Shown here: piece after piece, positions 9,988 through 18,519 of the stretch
Numbering within the stretch: the first letter of the stretch is position 1
How the letters are laid out: every line of letters starts with the position of its first letter
NCBI RefSeq assembly: GCF_041814905.1
Contig: NZ_JBGXYA010000080.1
Span: 6,948 to 70,947 of the forward strand
Direction of reading: 5' to 3'
From: Glaesserella sp041814905
GTDB taxonomy: Bacteria > Pseudomonadota > Gammaproteobacteria > Enterobacterales > Pasteurellaceae
Length of the DNA stretch: 64,000 nt
The notes under the pieces: generated by a model
The model's database searches: none
What the model was told of the DNA's origin: nothing
Seen by the model: the letters and a program-made list of their open reading frames with translations, nothing else
Translations under genes and position numbers: made by a program

Positions 9988-11376
9988 TTAAATGCCTAAG
10001 GAACGACATAATGCAGCCACTAACTCTTCCATCTTACGGCTACGAGAGCCTTTTACTAATAATACAAGCGGTCGGTTTTGCGCAATTTTTTGCAAAATAA
10101 TCGGCAAAAGAAAATCATGCATCGCCGTTTTATCCGTAAAATGATGTGCCGAATTGTGACTGATTACCCGGCTTTCATTCCCGAAACTCACCACTAAATC
10201 CAGCTCTGCATCAGCAACGAAATCCGCGACATCTTGATGACAAGCCGCACTTTCTTTGCCCAATTCCGCCATATCTCCGACCGCCAAAATGCGGAAAGCC
10301 GGATAATTTTTCAACACCGACACTGCCGATTTCATCGAATCGACATTGGCGTTGTAACTGTCATCAATGAACAGCACATTTTGATTGATTTCTATCGGAT
10401 AAAGACGCCCTTTTACCGCCGAACGCTGTTCTAATCCTGCTTTCACTGCAAGTAAGTCAGCGCCCACTGCCATCGCTAAAGAAGCTGCCGCCAAGGCATT
10501 ACTGACATTATGCGCCCCCAAATAAGGCAAATTGATCTCCATTTCCCCTTGCGGCGAATGCAGCACAAAACGCGAACCGTTTAGCAGCAATTCCACATTT
10601 TCCGCCCAATAATCAGCGTAAGAATCTTTATCTTCACCGCTATAACTGAACGATTGTAACGGATGATCACCAATTTCTTTCTGCCACTGCGGGTAATAAT
10701 GAGCAAGGTTAACAATCGCAATACCTTCCGGTTTTAAACCGCGATAAATCTCGCCTTTTGCTTGCGCTACGCCTTGTAATGAACCAAAACCTTCCAAGTG
10801 AGCGGGTGCTACGTTATTGACTAAACAAGCGTCCGGCTGAGCAATCGCCGTGGTATAGGCGATTTCACCGATATGGTTGGCACCTAATTCAATGACAGCA
10901 AACCGATGTTGCGGAGTCAAACGCAATAACGTCATCGGCACACCCAAATCGTTATTAAGATTACCAAAGGTATAAAGCACTTCATCTTCGCAAGCGGTCA
11001 CTTTTTGCAAGATTTTTGCAGTCATCTCTTTTACGGTCGTTTTACCTGAAGAACCTGTCATCGCGACGGTTTTCGGATTTAACTCCGCTTTAAGCCATTT
11101 TGCCAGTTCGCCAAGAGCCAAGCGGGTATCTTCCACAATAATTTGCGGCACATTCACCGCCAATTCACGCTCAACGACTAAGGCGACACAGCCTTGTTCA
11201 ATCGCTTTTTCCACATAATCGTGAGCATCAAATTTTTCGCCTTTTAATGCAAAAAATAAACCTTTTTCAACCGCTTGACGGGTGTCTGTACTGACGTTTT
11301 CAACAATAATCTCGCTACTACCGAGTAGTTTACCCTTTAGGATTTGGGCGAGTTGTTGGGTGGTTTGTTGTATCAT
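9988..11376 (-). CDS. murF: UDP-MurNAc-tripeptide--D-alanyl-D-alanine ligase MurF
   Basis: Last cytoplasmic Mur ligase: adds the D-Ala-D-Ala dipeptide made by Ddl. The 462-residue product has the N-terminal NVSTDTRQ substrate motif, P-loop MTGSSGKTTVKEM, central FGNLNNDLGVPMTLL and FIDDSYNANVDSMKSA. A full uptake-signal core with its downstream TTTGCAAA lies in the 3' coding part (10064-10072). The gene is separated from murE by an unrelated membrane protein gene, which is not the usual arrangement. Confidence 0.97.
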   Translation of the reverse strand: MIQQTTQQLAQILKGKLLGSSEIIVENVSTDTRQAVEKGLFFALKGEKFDAHDYVEKAIEQGCVALVVERELAVNVPQIIVEDTRLALGELAKWLKAELNPKTVAMTGSSGKTTVKEMTAKILQKVTACEDEVLYTFGNLNNDLGVPMTLLRLTPQHRFAVIELGANHIGEIAYTTAIAQPDACLVNNVAPAHLEGFGSLQGVAQAKGEIYRGLKPEGIAIVNLAHYYPQWQKEIGDHPLQSFSYSGEDKDSYADYWAENVELLLNGSRFVLHSPQGEMEINLPYLGAHNVSNALAAASLAMAVGADLLAVKAGLEQRSAVKGRLYPIEINQNVLFIDDSYNANVDSMKSAVSVLKNYPAFRILAVGDMAELGKESAACHQDVADFVADAELDLVVSFGNESRVISHNSAHHFTDKTAMHDFLLPIILQKIAQNRPLVLLVKGSRSRKMEELVAALCRSLGI

Positions 11377-11393
11377 TTATTACCTTATTTGTA

Positions 11394-11843
11394 TTAACCC
11401 ACCATACTAGATATGGTTCGGTAGAAATTAAAGGCATAGTTCATGCCGTAGGTCATCACCATCATCACAGCGACGATGTTAATGACGAAAAAGAACATCA
11501 CCACTTTAGCATTACCTTCTTGCCAAAATAACTTCACCGTTTGCCAAAAACTCAGCGGTGTGTTGACTTCTATATTCTGCAATTCTTGTAAAGCTTTTAA
11601 TGCTTTCTTAGCAAATGAGGCGATATTAACCGCCATAGTGCTGATTGCAATAAAGAGTGATCCTAAAGAAAACAACACCATGCCTACTTTTTCAAGGCTC
11701 CAATTTGGATTCTCTAATTCAGGCAATCCAAAAAACGCCAAAGAAAGAAAAAGTACCGTTGGAGTAAGATTCCTTAAAAATCCTAAATAATCGTCACCTA
11801 ATTTAAAAATAAAGGCAGTAATCGTAATTCTTTGTTTATTCAT
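11394..11843 (-). CDS. Uncharacterised three-segment membrane protein inserted between murE and murF
   Basis: Not recognised. An in-frame ATG at 11873 overlaps the murE end, but the ATG at 11843 has AGGAT six bases upstream and lies 5 bp past murE, so I prefer it (149 residues). Three hydrophobic segments are visible at about residues 27-43, 52-72 and 112-135, separated by a helical basic/acidic loop (KKALKALQELQNIEV). There are no cysteines or obvious catalytic residues. It lies tightly between murE and murF (17 bp to murF) and so is presumably co-transcribed with cell wall genes. A link to peptidoglycan synthesis is only inferred from position. Confidence 0.75.
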   Translation of the reverse strand: MNKQRITITAFIFKLGDDYLGFLRNLTPTVLFLSLAFFGLPELENPNWSLEKVGMVLFSLGSLFIAISTMAVNIASFAKKALKALQELQNIEVNTPLSFWQTVKLFWQEGNAKVVMFFFVINIVAVMMVMTYGMNYAFNFYRTISSMVG

Positions 11844-11848
11844 CGATC

Positions 11849-13351
11849 CTAGCCAAGAAATTTTTTCGCCCATTCTTGATCCGAAAAGTGATATTTCTTC
11901 GTGCCAATAATTTGGTAATCTTCATGTCCTTTACCCGCAATTAAAATCACATCTTTTGGCTCGGCTTGGGCGATCGCTTGTTCAATAGCATATTGGCGAA
12001 TATGCATAGACTGTACCGCTTTTGGTTTGCGGAAACCTTTCATAATATCGTTAAAAATCACATCAGGATCTTCGGTACGTGGGTTGTCATCGGTCACAAT
12101 CACTCTGTCTGCTAACTGTTCGGCAATGCGAGCCATTAACGGGCGTTTACCGGAATCTCTGTCACCACCACAGCCGAAAACACACCATAAATTACCGTCA
12201 CAATGTAAACGCGCTGCCTCCAACGCTTTTTCCAATGCATCCGGAGTATGTGCGTAATCAACAATCACCATCGGCATTTCGGCATCGGTTTCGCTGACCA
12301 AGCACTCCATACGCCCGCTCACACCGCTAAGCTGTGGTGCAGTTTCAATTAATTTTGCCAAATCATAGCCTAAAGCCAATAAACCGCCGAGTGCAGTCAA
12401 CAGATTGCTGACATTAAAAACGCCGATTAAACGGCTCTCCAATTTGCCTTTTCCCCAAGAAGAGTCAAAAGTAATGGTTGCGCCTTTTAAGGTAAATTCG
12501 ACCGTTTGTGCCTGAACCCATCGCTGTTGTGATAATTTATTTTTAGGATCGATGCTGATCGCCACCGCTTCCGGTAATTTCGCTAACCATTCACGTCCGA
12601 TTTCATCATCGGCATTAATCACCTGCTGTTTGGAAGTCAGTTCACTGAACAGGCGAAATTTTGCCTGCGCGTACTCTTCCATGCTGTTGTGGTAATCAAG
12701 ATGATCACGACTTAAATTGGTAAATAACGCTAAATCAAAATCTAATGCTTCGGCTCGATGCTGTACCAAGCCGTGGGAAGAAACTTCCATTGCACAAAAA
12801 TCTGCGCCTTGTTCGACAAAACGGGCCAAATTATGCTGAATTTCAATAGCTGAACCGGTAGTGTTTACCGCTTCTTGTACTTGTCCGTATAACCCGTTCC
12901 CGATAGTCCCCATTACCGCAGATTTCCCGCCGAGTAAATTATTCCATTGAGCGAAAAGTTGAGCCGTGGTAGTTTTACCGTTGGTGCCGGTAATGCCGAC
13001 TAACGTCAGTTTCTTGGAAGGTTCGCCATAAAATGCACCGGCGACGGCAGAAAGAATTTGTGGAAGGTTTGGCACGGAAAGGACTTTACAAGCGGTACGA
13101 TCCGCATTGAATTTTGCAAATTTCGGCTCTAATTCAACTGCTTGTTGAGGCGCATTCGCCTCGGCTAACACTAATTTTGCCCCTTGTGCAATGGCTTTTT
13201 CAATAAATTGGCGACCATCAACCTGATGCCCTTTTAAGGCGACAAATAAGTCACCTTGCTGAACTTGGCGGCTGTCTAAAGTCATATTATTTAAATCGGT
13301 CAGTTCAGTCCAAGTTGTCAGTTCCGGGAAAAAAGGAAGTAAACGGTTCAT
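11849..13351 (-). CDS. murE: UDP-MurNAc-L-alanyl-D-glutamate--meso-diaminopimelate ligase MurE
   Basis: Third Mur ligase. The reading frame stays open to 13426, but the ATG at 13351, preceded by AGAGGC, gives the family N-terminus MNRLLPFFPEL and 500 residues. Motifs: TLDSRQVQQGDLFVALKG at the substrate end, P-loop GITGTNGKTTTAQL, and DDNPRTEDP near the C-terminus. The DNPR tetrapeptide is the marker for meso-diaminopimelate rather than lysine as third residue, as expected in a Gram-negative cell. An uptake-signal core lies in the gene at 13088-13096. Confidence 0.98.
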   Translation of the reverse strand: MNRLLPFFPELTTWTELTDLNNMTLDSRQVQQGDLFVALKGHQVDGRQFIEKAIAQGAKLVLAEANAPQQAVELEPKFAKFNADRTACKVLSVPNLPQILSAVAGAFYGEPSKKLTLVGITGTNGKTTTAQLFAQWNNLLGGKSAVMGTIGNGLYGQVQEAVNTTGSAIEIQHNLARFVEQGADFCAMEVSSHGLVQHRAEALDFDLALFTNLSRDHLDYHNSMEEYAQAKFRLFSELTSKQQVINADDEIGREWLAKLPEAVAISIDPKNKLSQQRWVQAQTVEFTLKGATITFDSSWGKGKLESRLIGVFNVSNLLTALGGLLALGYDLAKLIETAPQLSGVSGRMECLVSETDAEMPMVIVDYAHTPDALEKALEAARLHCDGNLWCVFGCGGDRDSGKRPLMARIAEQLADRVIVTDDNPRTEDPDVIFNDIMKGFRKPKAVQSMHIRQYAIEQAIAQAEPKDVILIAGKGHEDYQIIGTKKYHFSDQEWAKKFLG

Positions 13352-13426
13352 TATTGCCTCTGTTATCTTATATTGATGCAACGATGTTGGTTGCACCGAA
13401 TTTTCTGCTGTTTTAAAAACGCTCAA

Positions 13427-13447
13427 GGCACGAGCAATGCTCGCGCC
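13427..13447 (-). terminator. Hairpin between ftsI and murE
   Basis: On the minus strand GGCGCGAGC and GCTCGTGCC pair over an ATT loop (one G-U pair), just after the ftsI stop, followed a few bases later by TTTTT. It could be a weak terminator or processing site inside the dcw cluster. Seen in sequence; function inferred. Confidence 0.4.
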
Positions 13448-13459
13448 GAGATATTTGTA

Positions 13460-15517
13460 CTAGTTTGTTTGATGTCCCCGAATTTCCCTTACGGCACTTT
13501 TCATATCCTCCGTCAGGTTATCGGGTTTTATATTACGTGCCTTAAGTGTATAGCCCATAATGCTTGAAAATAACGGTGCGGAAATTGCTCCACCATAATA
13601 GGCACCAGCTTTCGGTTCATTAATCAGTACGACTAAAGCAAAACGCGGATCGCTCGCCGGCGCAATACCTGCAGTGTAAGCGATATATTTTTCAACATAT
13701 CTGCCTTTTTCCAATTTACGCGCCGTACCGGTTTTGATTGCTACACGGAAACCGTCTACCGCCGCTCGCGCACCACCCTCACCTTTATGGGCGACACTTT
13801 CCATCATATGAACCACTTCACGGGTAATTTTTTCAGGAAGTACACGCTCACCAATCACCGGAGGATCGACTTTAGTAATCGAAAGTGGACGATAAATCCC
13901 AAAGCTTCCTAATGTTGCATAAGCTCTTGCTAACTGTAACGGTGTGACATTCAAACCGTAACCGTATGCCATAGTGGCTCGCTCAATTTCCGCCCAACGT
14001 TTGCGGTCACCGTTTGAACCGCGTTGCTCACCTAGCCCTAATCCAGTATCTTTACCAAAACCGACTTTAGAATAGGTATCCACTAATGCAGTTGAAGGCA
14101 TACGCAAAGCTAAACGGCTCACACCAATGTTACTCGATTTTTGCAAAATACCGGTCAAACTTAAACTTTCACGCGGTGCAACGTCTTTGATCGTATGCCC
14201 GTTTACCACAAACGGACGAGTGTTGATTACTTCACTCAGATAAGTGACTTTATTTTGTAAAGCCGTTAATACTACCAATGGTTTAACCGTCGAACCCGGT
14301 TCAAAGGTATCGGTAATTGCTCGGTTACGCGCTAATTCCGATTTGAATTCACTTCGATTATTCGGATTGAACGACGGTGCGTTTGCCATTGCCAACACTT
14401 CGCCGGTTTGAATGTCAACCAAAACCGCCGTACCTGACTCTGCTTTATTTTCAATTACGGCTTTTTTGATTTCACGATAAACCATTGATTGCAGTTCTTC
14501 GTCAATGCTTAGTATTACATCTTGCGCATCATATTTTTTCTCATCACGCACATTTTCAATCACATTACCGCGTGCATCCTTACGGATAATTTTTTTACCG
14601 TCTTTACCAATCAATAATGAATTAAAACTACGTTCTAAACCTTCACTACCGTTTTTATCGTCTTTATCGGTGAAGCCGACTAATTGCGAGACTTCCTCTG
14701 CCAACGGATAAAATCGACGAGATTCAATTTTTAACACTAATCCATTAATTTTTAAGGCTTTTGCATAATCCGCCATCGTTTCTGATTCATGACGTGAAAT
14801 ATAAAAAAAGCGATCATCTGAAGCCTCATATAATTTGTCCATTAAGGCGTTATATTTCATCCCCAAACCTTTAGCGAGTTCTTGCATTTTCTCACGATCA
14901 AGGGATGCGGCTGAGTTTTCAGCATAGATGAAAGCAGAGTCCGGATTATTACGTACTTTCGCAATTAATTCGTTATAATCCAAGCCTGTAGAACGGGCAA
15001 GTAAGGTCCAATAACCTTCATTTTTTGTATTCAAAATAACCCGCGGATCATACTTTTTCTCTTTCTTTTTGCTATCGGTTTTACTTTTAATAAAATTATT
15101 TACACTTGCTTCTATTTTTCCTGCAGACACGCCCATTTCCATCGCCAATTTACGCCATTGATCTTTGTTGCGTCGCAACTTAGTATCAAAATATTCTTTC
15201 GGATCAATGGTAATTGAATACATCGGCACGCTGATAGATAATACCCGACCGTTACGATCTAAAATCTTGCCCCGTGTAAAAGGAAGCTCTGTCGTGCGAA
15301 GAGAACGGTCATTTGCCTCAGAAATTAAACGTGCTGAATCCGTCACTTGTAGAAAGAAGCTTTGAGCGATCAATGCAACAACCATTACGGCAATAAAGAC
15401 ATAAACCATCCAAAAACGCGAAGGTAAGAAACTCGGCTCGCTTTTAATACTTGCCGCTTTTTGTGATTCTAACGCCGATACCTCTTTTTTTGGCTTAAAC
15501 TTAACTGACTTTCTCAT
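13460..15517 (-). CDS. ftsI: Septal transpeptidase FtsI (PBP3), unusually long
   Basis: Bitopic penicillin-binding protein crosslinking septal peptidoglycan. The 685 residues compare with 588 in E. coli. A membrane segment lies at about 34-56, then the PBP dimerisation/pedestal region, and a transpeptidase domain with S409-T-V-K412, S461-S-N463 and K595-T-G597. The extra length is almost all in the pedestal at about residues 110-245, where a module of the form LA-x3-G-x5-L-x2-K occurs three times (about 123-146, 171-200, 213-243) where E. coli has one. The catalytic domain looks intact. It lies between ftsL and murE. Confidence 0.97.
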   Translation of the reverse strand: MRKSVKFKPKKEVSALESQKAASIKSEPSFLPSRFWMVYVFIAVMVVALIAQSFFLQVTDSARLISEANDRSLRTTELPFTRGKILDRNGRVLSISVPMYSITIDPKEYFDTKLRRNKDQWRKLAMEMGVSAGKIEASVNNFIKSKTDSKKKEKKYDPRVILNTKNEGYWTLLARSTGLDYNELIAKVRNNPDSAFIYAENSAASLDREKMQELAKGLGMKYNALMDKLYEASDDRFFYISRHESETMADYAKALKINGLVLKIESRRFYPLAEEVSQLVGFTDKDDKNGSEGLERSFNSLLIGKDGKKIIRKDARGNVIENVRDEKKYDAQDVILSIDEELQSMVYREIKKAVIENKAESGTAVLVDIQTGEVLAMANAPSFNPNNRSEFKSELARNRAITDTFEPGSTVKPLVVLTALQNKVTYLSEVINTRPFVVNGHTIKDVAPRESLSLTGILQKSSNIGVSRLALRMPSTALVDTYSKVGFGKDTGLGLGEQRGSNGDRKRWAEIERATMAYGYGLNVTPLQLARAYATLGSFGIYRPLSITKVDPPVIGERVLPEKITREVVHMMESVAHKGEGGARAAVDGFRVAIKTGTARKLEKGRYVEKYIAYTAGIAPASDPRFALVVLINEPKAGAYYGGAISAPLFSSIMGYTLKARNIKPDNLTEDMKSAVREIRGHQTN

Positions 15518-15519
15518 TG

Positions 15520-15831
15520 TTACTCTACTAAGATAATTTCTTGTGATTTTTGAACAGGCTGTAAACCGAATTTTTCAGCGACCGCTTCAATTCGGGATTT
15601 TTGGCTTCTGGAATTTTCTTCTAGTTGTAAATGTATATATTGGCTTTCCAATTTTTGATGTATTTGAGCTAACTTTCCTTGCTCTGCCGTTAATAAACGG
15701 GTGTGATGAGTGAGCCAAATTGTTGCAATTGCACTTACAATCACCCCCACCAATAAAATTAGAGCAACTTTATTGTGGCTGGTTAAATCGTCTAAGATAA
15801 TTTGACGTAACGGATAGCGTTCATTTGACAT
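15520..15831 (-). CDS. ftsL: Cell division protein FtsL
   Basis: Small bitopic divisome protein of 103 residues. One membrane segment (about 22-40, VALILLVGVIVSAIATIWLTH) is followed by a predicted coiled coil (EQGKLAQIHQKLESQYIHLQLEENS) for pairing with FtsB. The sequence is divergent, as usual for FtsL, but position between rsmH and ftsI, length and layout fit. It overlaps the rsmH stop by one base and is two bases from ftsI. Confidence 0.93.
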   Translation of the reverse strand: MSNERYPLRQIILDDLTSHNKVALILLVGVIVSAIATIWLTHHTRLLTAEQGKLAQIHQKLESQYIHLQLEENSRSQKSRIEAVAEKFGLQPVQKSQEIILVE

Positions 15832-16769
15832 TATCTTTTCTCCGCAACTCTAAGCACGGCACTACGTGAGCGAGGGTTCGCATCAATTTCCGCATCACTT
15901 GGCATAATTGCTTTACCAATTGTTTTCAAAGGAATATTTTTATTTAATTCACTTTCTAAAATCGGTAATCCTTTCGGCACACTTTCCCCTTTACTCTGTT
16001 TTCGCATAAATTGTTTTACCATTCGATCTTCGAGAGAATGGAAACTGATAATGGATAAACGCCCTTCCGGCGCCAACACCTTTACTGCCGATTGCAAGAT
16101 TTTTTCAAGTTCATCTAATTCGCTATTAATAAAAATACGGATTGCTTGAAAAGAACGCGTTGCCGGATGTTTATGTTTATCCTTAAACGGCACGGCGTCG
16201 GCAATAATTTGCGCGAGTTGTAATGTGCTTGAAATCTTCTCATTTGCAAATTTATTGAAAGAAACGACCGCTTGTGCGATACGTTTTGCAAAACGTTCCT
16301 CTCCAAACTCTTTTAATACCCAAGCGAGATCTTCAACACTCACTTGCGCCAACCATTCCATTGCGGATAAGCCTTTGGTAGTATCCATTCTCATATCCAA
16401 CGGACCGTCTCGCATAAAGCTAAAGCCGCGTTCCGCTTCGTCAAGCTGTGGAGATGAAACACCTAAATCCAATAAAATACCGTCAACTTTACCGATCAGC
16501 TGTTGCTCTTCACAGATTTGCGGAATCTCTGAAAATGTGGTGTGAATGATCTGAAAACGAGGATCGTCAATAGTTTGTGCTTCTGCGATCGCTCTCGGAT
16601 CACGATCGATTGCGATTAAGCGACCTTTTTCTCCCAATTTACTCAGAATCAGACGAGAATGTCCTCCTCGTCCAAAAGTACCGTCAATATAGATACCGTT
16701 TGGCTGAATATTTAATCCATCAACGGCTTCATGTAATAATACCGTGATGTGTTTTTGGGTATCGCTCAT
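15831..16769 (-). CDS. rsmH: 16S rRNA (cytosine1402-N4)-methyltransferase RsmH (MraW)
   Basis: SAM-dependent enzyme methylating N4 of C1402 in 16S rRNA. Motifs: HITVLLHEAVDGL, the SAM loop IDGTFGRGGHS, DLGVSSPQLDEAERGFSF and, near the C-terminus, RSRSAVLRVAEK. An in-frame TTG at 16784 is possible, but the ATG at 16769 matches the family start (312 residues). An uptake-signal core lies at 16267-16275. It follows mraZ by 34 bp, the conserved start of the dcw cluster. Confidence 0.97.
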   Translation of the reverse strand: MSDTQKHITVLLHEAVDGLNIQPNGIYIDGTFGRGGHSRLILSKLGEKGRLIAIDRDPRAIAEAQTIDDPRFQIIHTTFSEIPQICEEQQLIGKVDGILLDLGVSSPQLDEAERGFSFMRDGPLDMRMDTTKGLSAMEWLAQVSVEDLAWVLKEFGEERFAKRIAQAVVSFNKFANEKISSTLQLAQIIADAVPFKDKHKHPATRSFQAIRIFINSELDELEKILQSAVKVLAPEGRLSIISFHSLEDRMVKQFMRKQSKGESVPKGLPILESELNKNIPLKTIGKAIMPSDAEIDANPRSRSAVLRVAEKR

Positions 16770-16803
16770 CTTATTATTTTCCAATCTCTACGTTTTCTAA
16801 TGA

Positions 16804-17262
16804 CTACAAAGAGAGATTTTTTAACGCATCACAATTCAGCATTTCCGCCGAACTGCCTAAAGCAAGATCTTCGGCAATTTGTGATTGCCATTGTTTGTCT
16901 TGCCAAATTTCAAATTTATTTAACTGCCCGACCAACATAATGTGTTGTTCTAATTCTGCATGTTGACGTAGCGCCGGACTTAATAAAATACGTCCTGCCG
17001 AATCCATTTCACATTCCGTAGCAAAACCTTGCATCACTCGCTGAATTCGACGCTGCATCGGATCAAAGTTAGAAAGCGCTAAAAGTTTTTGCTCAACAAT
17101 TTCCCATTCATGTAACGGATAAAGCAGTAGACAAGGTTGGCGAATATCCACCGTACAAATCAATGCACCTTGATGTTTTTCAAGCAATTCTGCACGGTAA
17201 CGCGTTGGAATTGCCAAGCGCCCTTTGCTATCCAAATTGATTGAAGCTGCTCCACGAAACAT
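16804..17262 (-). CDS. mraZ: Transcriptional regulator MraZ
   Basis: AbrB/SpoVT-fold DNA-binding protein that controls the mra/dcw promoter. The 152 residues hold two repeated domains, each with the DSKGRLAIPTRYR type motif (residues 11-23, and DSAGRILLSPALR at about 91-103). First gene of the dcw cluster. AAGGT lies about 10 bases ahead of the ATG. Its likely own operator lies 63-90 bp upstream. Confidence 0.97.
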   Translation of the reverse strand: MFRGAASINLDSKGRLAIPTRYRAELLEKHQGALICTVDIRQPCLLLYPLHEWEIVEQKLLALSNFDPMQRRIQRVMQGFATECEMDSAGRILLSPALRQHAELEQHIMLVGQLNKFEIWQDKQWQSQIAEDLALGSSAEMLNCDALKNLSL

Positions 17263-17324
17263 GACTGCCGTACCTTAAAATCGATCCTTTAACGTTAATA
17301 TTGATGTTAAGAAATGAAAAAAGT

Positions 17325-17402
17325 TCTCCACAAAACACCACTTTTTACCACTTTTTTGGAATTCTATCGATTTAACATTAGAGGAGCAAGCTGTTTTCAA
17401 AA
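17325..17402 (-). promoter_or_regulatory. mraZ/dcw promoter region with three 10-bp-spaced MraZ boxes
   Basis: Reading the minus strand, GTGGT, GTGGT and GTGGA occur with exactly 5 bases between them (CCAC on the plus strand at 17348-17351, 17338-17341, 17328-17331). MraZ is known to bind arrays of such GTGG repeats with 10-bp period upstream of mraZ. A candidate -10 (TAGAAT, complement of 17361-17366) lies just upstream of the repeats, so a bound MraZ would sit over the transcription start. The -35 is unclear. The rest of 17263-17544 holds no gene. Confidence 0.7.
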
Positions 17403-17544
17403 ATAAACGAGATAAATCTTAAAAACGGCGTCGAATGAAATGGTTAAAAAGTGAAAAAAGAAAAAATAAATAGATGAGGCAATTAATGATTATTTTTTAT
17501 TCAACATAAAAATGACGGTAATTTATACACTGTACTATGCCTAT

Positions 17545-17577
17545 AAAAAAACCTCCTGATACAATATAGGAGGTTTT
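17545..17577 (-). terminator. Rho-independent terminator of fadR
   Basis: Perfect 9-bp inverted repeat AAAACCTCC / GGAGGTTTT with a 12-base loop, followed on the minus strand by a T-run. It lies 53 bp past the fadR stop codon. Confidence 0.85.
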
Positions 17578-17629
17578 AATAATATATAAATTTAATTAAT
17601 CACTACTATATTCAGTAGGTTAGATAAAT

Positions 17630-18352
17630 TTAACCGCCAAAATTTGCCGGTAAATTCTTTAACATATCAGTCCAAATTGACGTACTCATTTGGCGATTAA
17701 GCGCCATACAATTTGCAGCTCTAACCGGATCATTACTTTCACAAGCGGCTTTGAGCTCCTGATAAAAAGCAAAGATTAATTGACGCGATCTCGGTTCAGC
17801 AAAAAATAGTGTGGCTATTTGCAGATAAAGATCTTTAAAACTGTTTAAGATCAATCCGTAAACCGGTTTATTCGCAATAAAGGTAAAACTGCGATAAAGC
17901 GCATAATCAAATTCAGCATAATCTTGGGCAGAGTCTTGTAAAGTATCGAGAGGTTTGAAAAGTTCAAGGGAAGATTTGGAATCAAGGCGAATCGCTTCCG
18001 GAATATAATATTCCCCCATCCTTGTACGCAGTGAAACGACGTTTGCAATAATCATCGGTACAACGGAAGCATCTAATTTTATCAAAGTACTAATAATATT
18101 AGGTCCGGCTGTTTCCCATACATTATTCACCCTGGTAGGTTTACCGTGTTGAATATTCAACCATCCATCCCGAGCCAACCTTTGCAAGACTTCGCGTAAT
18201 GTTGTTCGAGTGACGCCGATAATATCGGCCAATTCCCGTTCGGCTGGTAAATCTGAACCTGCTGGAAAATGATTATTCCAAATACTTTTTACTATATATT
18301 CTTCAGCAAGAGCCGCTGGGCTTTGTGCTTTTAAAATGTCAGACTTATCCAT
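17630..18352 (-). CDS. fadR: Fatty acid metabolism regulator FadR
   Basis: GntR-family regulator that senses long-chain acyl-CoA and controls fatty acid genes. The 240 residues match E. coli FadR (239). The N-terminal winged helix is nearly identical to the enterobacterial one (PAERELADIIGVTRTTLREVLQRL, then DGWLNIQHGKPTRVNN); the acyl-CoA-binding C-terminal domain is more divergent but keeps YGLILNSFKDLY. It diverges from nhaB across 167 bp, the same neighbourhood as in E. coli. No clear FadR operator is visible in the gap. Confidence 0.95.
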   Translation of the reverse strand: MDKSDILKAQSPAALAEEYIVKSIWNNHFPAGSDLPAERELADIIGVTRTTLREVLQRLARDGWLNIQHGKPTRVNNVWETAGPNIISTLIKLDASVVPMIIANVVSLRTRMGEYYIPEAIRLDSKSSLELFKPLDTLQDSAQDYAEFDYALYRSFTFIANKPVYGLILNSFKDLYLQIATLFFAEPRSRQLIFAFYQELKAACESNDPVRAANCMALNRQMSTSIWTDMLKNLPANFGG

Positions 18353-18519
18353 AGTGAGATCCTGATAAAGAGTTGGAGAAGAACTCCATAATAATCATCA
18401 AAAGTGTGATTTAGTTATCAAAAATGAAAATGTTATACTGCTAAGATAACTTTCTGTATTATCCTTTAAACCAAACTATATTACAATCCGCATATCTTTA
18501 TCTTAGCTAAAAATATACT

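Noticed and set aside
18370..18435. Possible operator in the fadR-nhaB gap (GAGTT-N7-AACTC, and TGTGA with a poor second half)
   Set aside because: Neither matches the FadR operator, and the CRP-like sequence has only one good half-site.
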